This document shows positions 7,864-15,657 of a stretch of 22,389 nucleotides of DNA, one piece after another. The stretch is from Armatimonadota bacterium (GTDB lineage Bacteria; Sysuimicrobiota; Sysuimicrobiia; Sysuimicrobiales; JACQTN01): contig JACQTN010000336.1 of assembly GCA_016210785.1 (NCBI GenBank), positions 1 to 22,389 of the forward strand, written 5' to 3'. The position numbers and the translations under genes are program-made. Each line of letters begins with the position of its first letter. Positions within the stretch are counted from its first letter, which is position 1. The notes beneath the pieces are model-generated. The model had not been told where the DNA came from. It searched no databases and saw nothing but the letters and a program-made list of their open reading frames with translations.

Positions 7864-10439
7864 GTGTGGTGGAATTTGCCCGCCCCTGGGCGCTGGCGCT
7901 CATCGTGGCGCCGCTGCTGCTGGCGGCGGCCGCCCTGCGCCTGGGCCGGCTCACCTCGCGCCGGCGCAGGCTGCTCTTCCTGCGCACCGCGACGATCATC
8001 CTGCTGATCCTCGCCCTGGCCGGGCCCAGGCTGGTGGTCGCGCGGCAGGGCCTGGCCGTCGTCTTCGTCACCGACCTGTCCGCCAGCGTGCCGGAGACCG
8101 GCCGCGAGCGCGCCAAGCAGTTCGTCACCGAGGCGCTGCGCCGGGCCAGCCCCGGCCACCAGGTGGGCGTGATCGCGTTCGGCGCACGGCCGCACCTGCT
8201 GGTGGCGCCGCGCCAGTCGGCGCCGATCCCCACCTGGCCCAGGGTGGAGAGCGGACAGACCGATATCGCCGCGGCGCTCAAGCTGGCCATCGGCGCCTTC
8301 CCCGCCGGCACAGCCAAGCGCATCGTGCTGCTGAGCGACGGCAACGAGACCCGCGGGCGCGCCGCGGAGGTGGCGGCGCTGGCGCAGGCGGCGGGCGCGG
8401 AGATCTCGGCGGTGCCGCTGGCAGACGTCCCGCCGCGGGAGGTGCTGGTGGAGGACCTGCTCCTCCCCGAACGCGTGCAGCCGGGATCCACCTTCACCGT
8501 GCGCGTGGCCGTGCGCAGCCTGCGGCAGGCGACGGCGCGCCTGCTGCTGCTGCGCGACGGCGCGGTGGTGGAGGAGCAGATGGTCCAGGTCCGCCCCGGG
8601 CGCAGCGTCATCGAGGTGCCGCAGAAGCTGGAGCATCGGGGCTTCTACCGCTACCAGGTCCGGCTCGCCACCGGCGAGGACACGCTGCGGGAAAACAATG
8701 AGGCCGCCAGCTACACGGTGGTGGAGGGCCCGCCGTCGGTGCTCTACGTGGCCGGCCAGAACCAGCAGGGCCCGCTGCCGGAGATCCTCCGCAAGCAGGG
8801 TCTCATGGTGGAGGCGCTGGCCGCGCACAACCTGCCGTCGTCGGTGCGCCACCTGATGGGCTACCAGGCGGTGCTGCTGGACAACGTCTCCGCCACCGGC
8901 CTCACCCCGGACCAGCTCGACGCGATGCGCAGCTACGTGCGCGACTTCGGCGGCGGGCTGGTGGCGGTGGGCGGCGACCGCTCCTACGGTCCCGGCGGCT
9001 ACCAGCGGACGGCCCTGGACGAGGTGCTGCCGGTCTCTAGCGACGTGCGCACGCGCGCCGACCTGCCCAGCCTGGCCATGGCGCTGGTGATCGACGCCTC
9101 CGGGAGCATGGGCGCGGTGGGGGGCGAGATCAGCAAGCTGGAGCTGGCCAAGGAGGCGGCGCGCTCAGCGGTGGAGATGCTCAGCAACCAGGACTCGGTG
9201 GGCGTCATCGCTTTCGACGACCAGTTCGCCTGGGCGGTCCCGCTGAGCTCCGCGCAGCAGCGCGAGAGCATCATCCAGGGCATCGGCCGCATCCGCGTGG
9301 GTGGCGGCACCAACATGTACCCGCCGCTGGAGGCGGCGGTGCAGGCCTTGCGCAGGACCCCGGCCAAGGTGAAGCATATCATCGCGCTGTCGGACGGCCT
9401 CACGCCGCCGGCGCCCTTCCGCCAGCTCGTCAACTCCGCAATCGCCGAGGGCATCACCATCTCCGGCGTGGCGGTGGGCCGCGACGCGGACCAGGTGCTG
9501 ATGCGCGACATCGCCCAGTGGGGCAGCGGCCGGTACTACTTCACGCGCGACGTCTTCAGCATTCCCCAGATCTTCGCCCTGGAAACGAGCCTGGCGTTTC
9601 GCACCGCCATCGTGGAGGAGCCGTTCCGGCCAGCGGCCGGCGATCCGTACGAGGGGCTGCGGGGGCTGGACCTGCGCGAGCTGCCGGTGCTGCAGGGCTA
9701 CGTGGCCACCACCGCCAAGGCAGCCGCCCGCACGGCGCTCCTGACGCGCCGGCGCGACCCGCTGCTGGCCGCCTGGAACTACGGCCTGGGCCGCTCGGTG
9801 GCGTTCACGTCGGACGCGGTGCCCCGCTGGGCGGCGGACTGGATGCGCTGGCCTCAGCTGGGGCAGTTCTGGGGACAGGTGGTGCGGTGGGCGCTGCGCG
9901 AAGAGGACGAGCGGCTCAGCGTCCACGTGAGCACGCGCGATGACCGCGGGGTGCTCCTGGTGGAGGCGATCGAGCGCACCGGCGAGCCGGTCAACTTCCT
10001 CACGCTCACCGCGCAGATCACCGGGCCGCAGGCCGAGAAGGAACGCACCACGCTGCGCCAAGTGGGCCCGGGGCGGTACGAGGGCACCTTCGCCACGCCC
10101 AGCGTCGGGACCTACCTGATCAGTCTCGTCCCCAGCGACCGCAAGGTCCCCGTGGTCACCGGTGCCGTCGTCCCCTACTCCCCCGAGTTCCGCACGGTGG
10201 AACCCAACCTGGCGCTGCTGCAGCACCTCACCACGGCCACGGGCGGGACCTTCTTCCGCGACCCGCAGCAGGCATTCCAGCGGCGGGTCGCCCGCGGCAC
10301 CGCGGAGGTGGAGATCTGGCCCTGGATCCTCCTGATGGTGCTGGCGCTGTTCTTCGGGGAAGTGCTGGCCCGCCGGCTGCCGCCGTTCATCGCGGCGTAC
10401 AGGGAATGGCGGAGGTTGCGCGAGGAAGGCACCGCCTGA
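7860..10439 (+). CDS. Large dual-VWA, GATase-like membrane protein
   Basis: 859 aa from GTG 7860, which overlaps the previous stop (GTGA) and has GGAGG at 7847-7851, 8 nt upstream. An in-frame open stretch back to 7755 is discarded because it lies inside the upstream gene. Domain order: two N-terminal membrane segments (about residues 9-26 and 40-57); VWA-1 with MIDAS D72/S74/S76 (DLSAS) and a later SDGNE; a beta-sandwich (about 200-290); a GATase-like domain (about 293-392) whose elbow reads VAVGGDRSYGPGG, with no cysteine; VWA-2 with D412/S414/S416 (DASGS) and S511-D512-G513; a C-terminal beta domain; and a membrane helix near 819-837. Both MIDAS sites look complete. It is the last gene of the operon. 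The architecture matches proteins often named chloride-channel or Mg-chelatase-like by weak similarity; those names should not be taken as function. Confidence 0.92.
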   Translation: MSVVEFARPWALALIVAPLLLAAAALRLGRLTSRRRRLLFLRTATIILLILALAGPRLVVARQGLAVVFVTDLSASVPETGRERAKQFVTEALRRASPGHQVGVIAFGARPHLLVAPRQSAPIPTWPRVESGQTDIAAALKLAIGAFPAGTAKRIVLLSDGNETRGRAAEVAALAQAAGAEISAVPLADVPPREVLVEDLLLPERVQPGSTFTVRVAVRSLRQATARLLLLRDGAVVEEQMVQVRPGRSVIEVPQKLEHRGFYRYQVRLATGEDTLRENNEAASYTVVEGPPSVLYVAGQNQQGPLPEILRKQGLMVEALAAHNLPSSVRHLMGYQAVLLDNVSATGLTPDQLDAMRSYVRDFGGGLVAVGGDRSYGPGGYQRTALDEVLPVSSDVRTRADLPSLAMALVIDASGSMGAVGGEISKLELAKEAARSAVEMLSNQDSVGVIAFDDQFAWAVPLSSAQQRESIIQGIGRIRVGGGTNMYPPLEAAVQALRRTPAKVKHIIALSDGLTPPAPFRQLVNSAIAEGITISGVAVGRDADQVLMRDIAQWGSGRYYFTRDVFSIPQIFALETSLAFRTAIVEEPFRPAAGDPYEGLRGLDLRELPVLQGYVATTAKAAARTALLTRRRDPLLAAWNYGLGRSVAFTSDAVPRWAADWMRWPQLGQFWGQVVRWALREEDERLSVHVSTRDDRGVLLVEAIERTGEPVNFLTLTAQITGPQAEKERTTLRQVGPGRYEGTFATPSVGTYLISLVPSDRKVPVVTGAVVPYSPEFRTVEPNLALLQHLTTATGGTFFRDPQQAFQRRVARGTAEVEIWPWILLMVLALFFGEVLARRLPPFIAAYREWRRLREEGTA

Positions 10440-10732
10440 GAACGGCGGAGCCGGCAGCACGACTCCACGACGAGGAAACAGGGCGGCAGTACGGACTCGA
10501 GAATCCGCGGAGCGACGCCGCCGTCCGGTACGCGACGCTCCCCCGCGGGGTCACCCTCGGAACGGGGTGCAACTCCCTGTTCGGGCTCGACAGACGGGAC
10601 TGGCAGTGGTGATCCACGCCCTGCCAGACGACCCCGTCACCGACCCGGACGGCAACGCCGGCGCGCGCTGCCTGCGGCGTGATCGGACGAACGCAGTAGG
10701 CGGAATTGTCTCCGGCGCGGCGTTTCCCGCCC
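10440..10732. other. Convergent non-coding region with inverted repeats
   Basis: About 293 bp lie between the ends of two convergent operons. Short open frames here have no domain signal. Several inverted repeats are visible: CCGCC/GGCGG across the VWA stop codon (10432-10448), GGCGGC/GCCGCC (10482-10487 and 10517-10522) enclosing CGGA/TCCG, and CTGGCAG/CTGCCAG (10600-10606 and 10621-10627) with an inner TGG/CCA. None is followed by a U-run. They may serve as two-way transcription ends. Confidence 0.45.
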
Positions 10733-12079
10733 TTACGCGCCGCCGAGGCCCGTCCTGAAGGTCTTCACGTACCCCCGCTTCCGCAGCGCCCGCAGCATCT
10801 CCACGTGCGACCACAGCAGCGGCAGGACACCCGGCGCCACGTCGTCGTGGCGCAGCCGGTCGGCCAGCCGCGCCAGCTCCGCCAGCATCGCCTGGCGGAA
10901 TCGCGCGTTAGGGGAGCCCTGCGCCTTGCGCGCCAGCACGTCGCGGAAGAAGTGAAAGCGGTGGCGCGTGATCAGGAGCTCTGGCAGTTCCCCGTCGCAC
11001 GCGTGGTCCAGGATCCACCGCAGGATGGCGTCTGCGCGCGGCGGGTCCCCGGCGTCGGCATAGTACTGCGCGATCCACGCCGTGTAGAAGAACCACGGTC
11101 CGGGGAAGACCATCAGCTCTTCCTCGGAGAAGGTGAGATACCGCGTGTAGCCGCCCAGGGCGGGATCGATCAGCGTCTGCTCAATCAGGCGCGCGCCGGA
11201 AGCGATCCGGGGATCGTCCGCCGCCAGCAGGCCGAAGTACCACGGCGCCATCAGCGTGATGTCGGGCCGCAAGTCCGGATGCCCGTGCGGGTCGAGCCGG
11301 CGCACGAAGCGCCCGCCCGCCGCCATGAGGCTTCCCACCGCGCGCACCACGAGATCTCCCAGTTCACACCACGCCGCCTCCCCGTACGCCTGGCCGGCGT
11401 CGCGCAGGGCGCGGGCGTGGGCGCAGGCGTTCCAGATCTCGAAGCCTTCGCTCACCGACGTCTCGTGGATGGACGTGTGCGTGATGGGAAGGCAGGCGTG
11501 CGGGTGAATCGTGCGCTCGCGCACGACGGCCACCGCCCGCGCCACCGGCTCCCTGAACCGCTCCAGGGCCGCGGGGTCATAACCGGAGCGGGCGCACGCC
11601 AGCAGCGCCCACACCGCGAGGGCTGTGTTGTCCTCCTGCGGCACCTCGTCCTGGCGGTTCCCCGCCTCGTCGTAGCGCTGTACCCACTCGCCCGATGGCA
11701 ACTGCGTCCCCAGGAGGAAGTCGCACGCGCGCCGGGCGACGGCCAGGTCGCCGAGTTCGCACAGCGCCACGATGGCCACGGCCAGGTCGCGCGTGTAAAC
11801 GAAGGGGTACTTCACCTCGGCCGGCGAGGCCAGGAATCCCAGGCCGAAGGGGGCATCCACGGCGCACCGCCGGAAGACGCGTGGCGTCGCCTCGAGGAAG
11901 CGCGCCAGGGACGGGCGAAAGCCAGCGGTCTCTGCGGGACCCGACACGCCGTCTGCGGCGCGCTCAGACGAGGGACGCTCAGATGCGGGGCGCGCCCTCC
12001 CCACCTCCACCCGGGGCGCGTCCCGCCCCGCTCCGCGGCGCACGCCCGCGGCTTCGCCGGTGCGCCGCGCCCTTCGCAT
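10733..12079 (-). CDS. GH15-like glucoamylase-fold glycoside hydrolase
   Basis: 448 aa. From about residue 60 it reads as an (alpha/alpha)6 barrel: YPFVYTRDLAVAI (90-102), WVQRYDEAG (132-140), EGFEIWNAC (211-219), GELPELL (363-369) and PLLWSHVEML (420-429). The order resembles GH15 glucoamylase/dextran-glucosidase motifs, in which the acid is a Glu in a WE-like motif (candidate E214) and the base a Glu near the C-terminus (candidates E364, E367). The usual N-terminal beta-sandwich of bacterial GH15 is missing. The first 50 residues are low-complexity Arg/Ala, so a later start is possible. ATG 12079 overlaps the GH63 stop (TGATG). As last gene of a glucosylglycerate-type operon it may trim alpha-glucosyl residues from a solute or storage glucan. 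Substrate and catalytic assignments are inference. Confidence 0.75.
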   Translation of the reverse strand: MRRARRTGEAAGVRRGAGRDAPRVEVGRARPASERPSSERAADGVSGPAETAGFRPSLARFLEATPRVFRRCAVDAPFGLGFLASPAEVKYPFVYTRDLAVAIVALCELGDLAVARRACDFLLGTQLPSGEWVQRYDEAGNRQDEVPQEDNTALAVWALLACARSGYDPAALERFREPVARAVAVVRERTIHPHACLPITHTSIHETSVSEGFEIWNACAHARALRDAGQAYGEAAWCELGDLVVRAVGSLMAAGGRFVRRLDPHGHPDLRPDITLMAPWYFGLLAADDPRIASGARLIEQTLIDPALGGYTRYLTFSEEELMVFPGPWFFYTAWIAQYYADAGDPPRADAILRWILDHACDGELPELLITRHRFHFFRDVLARKAQGSPNARFRQAMLAELARLADRLRHDDVAPGVLPLLWSHVEMLRALRKRGYVKTFRTGLGGA

Positions 12080-13839
12080 CACACCAGCCCCCGCGATCGC
12101 TGAATCGCCAGGTCCACGAAGAGCGCCGCCGTCCACCCGAAGCAGGGCGCCGCCCCGGCCGGCGACTCTCCCGTCTCCGGGTGGTAGTACTCCCGGGCGT
12201 CGGGACCCCGCGTCACCATCTCCAGCGTGCGGTCGGCCAGCGTCCGCGCCACGTCCCGGTATCCGGCGCGGCGCAGCGCGTCCACGAAAATGTAGTTGAT
12301 GTTCACCCAGGTCGGGCCGCGCCACATCTGCGACGGATTGTAGGTGGGGTCACTCTTCGCCACGGTGGGGATCGGGTAGCGCGTCCAGAACTTCTCCGAA
12401 TCGGTCAGGTGCTCCACCAGGCGCGCGGCGATGCGCCCGGGGAGCCGGCCGGTCCAGAGCGGGTAGAGGTTGAACGGGGTGAGCACGGGGATGCGCGCGT
12501 GCGTGCCCGGCCGCACCGCCCAGAAGACGCCCGACGCCTCGTCGTAGAAGTGCTCGACGAGCCGGTGCGACAGGGCTGCGCTCCTCTCCATCCATCTCCG
12601 CGCCTCCTCGATCTCGCCGATGGCCCCCGCGATCTTGGCCAGATGTTCCATGTCGATCACCAGGTAGGTGGCCAGATCGGGCGACTCCACGGGCAACCCG
12701 TCGTCCCACAGCGGGCTGTCATCCAGGCCCGAGGAGAAGGGATGATCGTACTGCGGGATCCCGTCCCCGTCGATGTCATGGGTGAACCACCAGCGGTTCC
12801 ACTGGCACAGCGGCTCGTAGACCTCCTCCAGGAACTCCCGCTCCCCACTAGCCTCGTAGATCCGCCACACCACCCAGGCGGCCACGGGCGGTTTGGTCAC
12901 CGCAGCATGCACCGGATGGGTGAGGCGCCCAACCGTCCCCTCGTCGAAGACCGCGTCCGGCAACATCCCGTCGAGGCGCTGGTGGTCGAGGACGACGCGG
13001 CACTGATCGCAGGCCAGTTGAGGGTCGACATGGCGGTAGGCCAACGCGTGGAAGAAGGCATCCCACTGCCAGACTCCGACGTAGTGAACCTTGGAGGGCA
13101 CCAGCGCCTCGCGGGTGAGGTGATAGCGGGTGGAGAGCAGGCCGGCCCGCATCACCCACCAGGCGTAGTAGTAGGTCTGCTCGCACGCCGCGGCCACGGG
13201 CGGCGTCTGCCCGAACCATGCCCGCCAGGTCGCCTCCGCCCGCTCCAGCACGCCGCGGGGGACCTGGCGGTCGAATCCGAGGCGCGGGGTCAGGTTGAGC
13301 GTGATCGCAGCCTGCTCACCCGCCTCCACAATCAACTCAACCTGCCACCGGTCCTCGGCACGCATCACCAGGTTGCGCAAGATGTGGGCATTGGTGGTGT
13401 AGGCGATGTTGCGGATTCCCTTGAAGCGCCCACCCCGCCGGTCCGCCTGCCCCCACTCCGCGCCGGCCAGGAACCGAATCCCCACCCGGCCTGGCGGCGG
13501 AAGCAGCACGAGCAACTCCGGGCCGCCAAACATCAGCCGGAAGATTCCGGCGCAGGTGTGGGCCTCGATCAGGTGAGGATAGGTGACCAGCGTGAAAGGC
13601 AGCGGGTGTCCCTCTCCATTGAGCAGAGCGAGATCGCTGAGTATCGGCGGGCGAACGCGGTAGTGCCCCTGCGCGTCCTCTAGTTTGGGCCATCGCTCGC
13701 ACAGCCGGATGTAAAAGTGCGGGCGGTCCCGCTCCGCGAACACCAGGAGGCGGCTCCCCCGGTCGGTGAACGGCACGGTGGTGATGTCAATTCTGTTGCG
13801 GAGGAGATGCAGCGCATCGGTCTTAGCCGCCCGCTCCAT
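12079..13839 (-). CDS. GH63-type hydrolase, mannosyl/glucosylglycerate hydrolase-like
   Basis: 586 aa. A beta-rich N-terminal domain (about 1-195) precedes an (alpha/alpha)6 barrel with clear GH63/GH37-clan signatures: YVGVWQWDAFFHALAYRH (253-270), SSGLDDSPLWD (369-379), MWRGPTWVNINY (505-516) and EYYHPETGE followed by FGWTAAL (550-573). By analogy with glucosylglycerate hydrolase, D373 is the likely general acid and E550 the likely base; the alignment is by eye. Known mannosylglycerate and glucosylglycerate hydrolases are nearer 420-450 aa, so the N-terminal domain is extra. It starts 6 nt after the GpgS-fusion stop and overlaps the GH15 start by one base. The context favours hydrolysis of glucosylglycerate or a glycosylated form of it. 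An amylo-alpha-1,6-glucosidase or trehalase-like role remains possible. Confidence 0.82.
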   Translation of the reverse strand: MERAAKTDALHLLRNRIDITTVPFTDRGSRLLVFAERDRPHFYIRLCERWPKLEDAQGHYRVRPPILSDLALLNGEGHPLPFTLVTYPHLIEAHTCAGIFRLMFGGPELLVLLPPPGRVGIRFLAGAEWGQADRRGGRFKGIRNIAYTTNAHILRNLVMRAEDRWQVELIVEAGEQAAITLNLTPRLGFDRQVPRGVLERAEATWRAWFGQTPPVAAACEQTYYYAWWVMRAGLLSTRYHLTREALVPSKVHYVGVWQWDAFFHALAYRHVDPQLACDQCRVVLDHQRLDGMLPDAVFDEGTVGRLTHPVHAAVTKPPVAAWVVWRIYEASGEREFLEEVYEPLCQWNRWWFTHDIDGDGIPQYDHPFSSGLDDSPLWDDGLPVESPDLATYLVIDMEHLAKIAGAIGEIEEARRWMERSAALSHRLVEHFYDEASGVFWAVRPGTHARIPVLTPFNLYPLWTGRLPGRIAARLVEHLTDSEKFWTRYPIPTVAKSDPTYNPSQMWRGPTWVNINYIFVDALRRAGYRDVARTLADRTLEMVTRGPDAREYYHPETGESPAGAAPCFGWTAALFVDLAIQRSRGLV

Positions 13840-13845
13840 CCCCGT

Positions 13846-15657
13846 TCACTCTGTGGACCGCACTAGCGCCCGGCGCTGCCGATACTCCGGGATGCTGATC
13901 ATCGGCGCGCGCTCGTGGTCGCGCACCTCCCTGAGCTCCAGCCCGAGCACGCTCTCCTCGAAGCGGATCAACTTCATCGTCGGGCTCATCTCGTGGAGCA
14001 GCGGCAGCGTACCGCGATCTTGCAGCCGCTGGATGACCACCTGCAAGATGGCGAACGCCTGCAGCCCAAGCGAGGGCAGTGACTGGTGGCGGTGGATGCG
14101 CACCTCCAGGTTGGTCTGGGCCATGGCCTCCAATCCAAACCAGTGCAGGAGGTCGATCAGAAGCCCCACCTCCACGCCGTACCCCGTGAAGAACGGCACC
14201 TGCTCGAGTGCCTCGCGTCTCCCCGCGTACTCTCCGGAGAGCGGCTGAATGAGCCCGCTGAGTTCGGGGAAGAACAGGTTGAACAGCGGGCGGGCGGTAA
14301 GTTCGGTGACCCGCCCCCCGCCGGTCTCGTAGACGGTGTCTCCCACCTGGAGCGGGCGGCGGTAGTACCCCTTCACGTACATGAGGCGGGGGTGAGTCAC
14401 CAGGGGACCCAGGAGGCCGTACACAAACTGGGGGTGCATATTGCGGATGTCGGTGTCCACCCACGCCACAAGATCCCCGCGCAGCACGTAAAGACTCTTC
14501 CACAACGCCTCGCCTTTGCCCCGGTGGGTACCGTACTGGGGGAGGATCTCCGCGTGCTGATAGACGGGCACACCCAGGTCCCTGGCCATGGCCACCGTCC
14601 TGTCCTGGGAGCCGCTGTCGATCAACACGATCTCGTCTAGCAGCGGGGCGCGCTCCATCAGGGCCTCCCGGAGCGTGGTGATGATCGGCCCGACGGTCGC
14701 CTCTTCATTCAGCGTGGGGAGCCCCAGGCTGATCGTGACGCCCTGGCGCCGCTTGAGGTCCACCAGGCGGTCCAGGTCAGCAAACTCTCGAGCATGGAAG
14801 GAGTTCTCGGCAAACCACTTGTTCACTCTTGCCGCCGACCACGCGGGCGGACTGGCGGGTCGCAGATCCACGGGCAGAGTGGAGCGCACCACCATTCCCC
14901 CACACTCCAGCCGCTCCAGCACAGCCTTGGGGATGGCGCCCAGCGGCTCGGCCCCCGCGGAAGCGCCCATGATGACGAGCTGGTGGCCGCCGACTTCCTC
15001 CAGGATGGTCTCCACGACCTCCGGCGCCAGCGCCAGCCGCCTGCGCAGCCGCGTCCGCTTCACCAGGGCCAGTGCGTCCAGGTAGGTCTGCTCGGCCATG
15101 CGGCGCTCGGGCCCCTCCAGAGTCTCCCGCAGCACATGCAGGACAGTGATCTCGGCGCCTGTAGCCTGCGCCAGGTCGTCCGCGATCCGCAACGCCAGCC
15201 GAGCCCAAGAACCACCGCGCGCGGGAACGAGAATGCGGCGCACGGTGCCCAGGTCGACTCTGCTGATCAGGGCGACATCGCAGGGCGGGTCGGCCAGGAT
15301 CCGGTCGAGGTCCTCGCCAAACACCTGGCCCGGGGTCTGCGTGCGCCCCTTCCATCCCAGGAGGAGCAACTCACACCCCTCATCGCGGGCCGTCCCGGCG
15401 ATCTCCGACCACAGCTGTCGGCCCACCTTGACCACCGGACGGACGTCGGCGATAAAGGACTCGTAGTCGCGGCAAAGCCGCATCAACTCCGGCCGGCGCT
15501 CCTGGGCGGTCAGCGCCCCTTCGCTGAGGTCCGTTCCCGGCGGTACCTCCACCACATTGAGGATGAGAAGATGGACCTGCCGTGCCCGGGCGAGCGCCGC
15601 GCCAACCTCGAGGAGCGGCGCCGCGCCCTCCACGCCGGGGAGGGGCAACAAGATCAC
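13846..15657 (-). CDS. Double universal-stress-protein domain fused to glucosyl-3-phosphoglycerate synthase (GT81)
   Basis: 603 aa. Residues 1-134 and 137-262 each look like a UspA-type Rossmann domain (VHLLILNVVEVPPG and LLLLGWKGRT in the first, ILVPARGGSWARLALRIAD and LVIMGASAGAEPLG in the second). Residues 307-545 form a GT-A domain with GpgS signatures: LPTLNEEATVG (313-323), DSGSQDRT (347-354), RGKGEALWKSL (379-389), DTD metal site 401-403, YYRRPLQVGD (431-440), GGGRVTELTARP (446-457), GEYAGRREAL (475-484), GYGVEVGLL (492-500) and HRH at 522-524. GpgS joins NDP-glucose to 3-phosphoglycerate, the first step to glucosylglycerate. Known stand-alone GpgS is about 320-330 aa. GTG 15657 overlaps the GT4 stop (GTGA); its GGAGG is 13 nt away, rather far. 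The Usp Walker-like glycines are degenerate, so nucleotide binding is uncertain. Confidence 0.88.
   Translation of the reverse strand: MILLPLPGVEGAAPLLEVGAALARARQVHLLILNVVEVPPGTDLSEGALTAQERRPELMRLCRDYESFIADVRPVVKVGRQLWSEIAGTARDEGCELLLLGWKGRTQTPGQVFGEDLDRILADPPCDVALISRVDLGTVRRILVPARGGSWARLALRIADDLAQATGAEITVLHVLRETLEGPERRMAEQTYLDALALVKRTRLRRRLALAPEVVETILEEVGGHQLVIMGASAGAEPLGAIPKAVLERLECGGMVVRSTLPVDLRPASPPAWSAARVNKWFAENSFHAREFADLDRLVDLKRRQGVTISLGLPTLNEEATVGPIITTLREALMERAPLLDEIVLIDSGSQDRTVAMARDLGVPVYQHAEILPQYGTHRGKGEALWKSLYVLRGDLVAWVDTDIRNMHPQFVYGLLGPLVTHPRLMYVKGYYRRPLQVGDTVYETGGGRVTELTARPLFNLFFPELSGLIQPLSGEYAGRREALEQVPFFTGYGVEVGLLIDLLHWFGLEAMAQTNLEVRIHRHQSLPSLGLQAFAILQVVIQRLQDRGTLPLLHEMSPTMKLIRFEESVLGLELREVRDHERAPMISIPEYRQRRALVRSTE

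Noticed and set aside
7860..10439. Magnesium chelatase subunit or chloride-channel name for the dual-VWA protein
   Set aside because: These names arise from the VWA domain alone. No chelatase AAA+ partner or channel feature is visible.
10440..10732. Possible tRNA or small gene in the convergent gap
   Set aside because: A stem around GGCGGC/GCCGCC looked tRNA-like at first, but there is no T-loop GGTTCGAATCC-type sequence or consistent cloverleaf. The short frames lack domain signal.
11695..13683. 662-codon plus-strand open frame
   Set aside because: It crosses the GH15 and GH63 genes on the opposite strand and has no domain signal; it is a shadow of high GC content.
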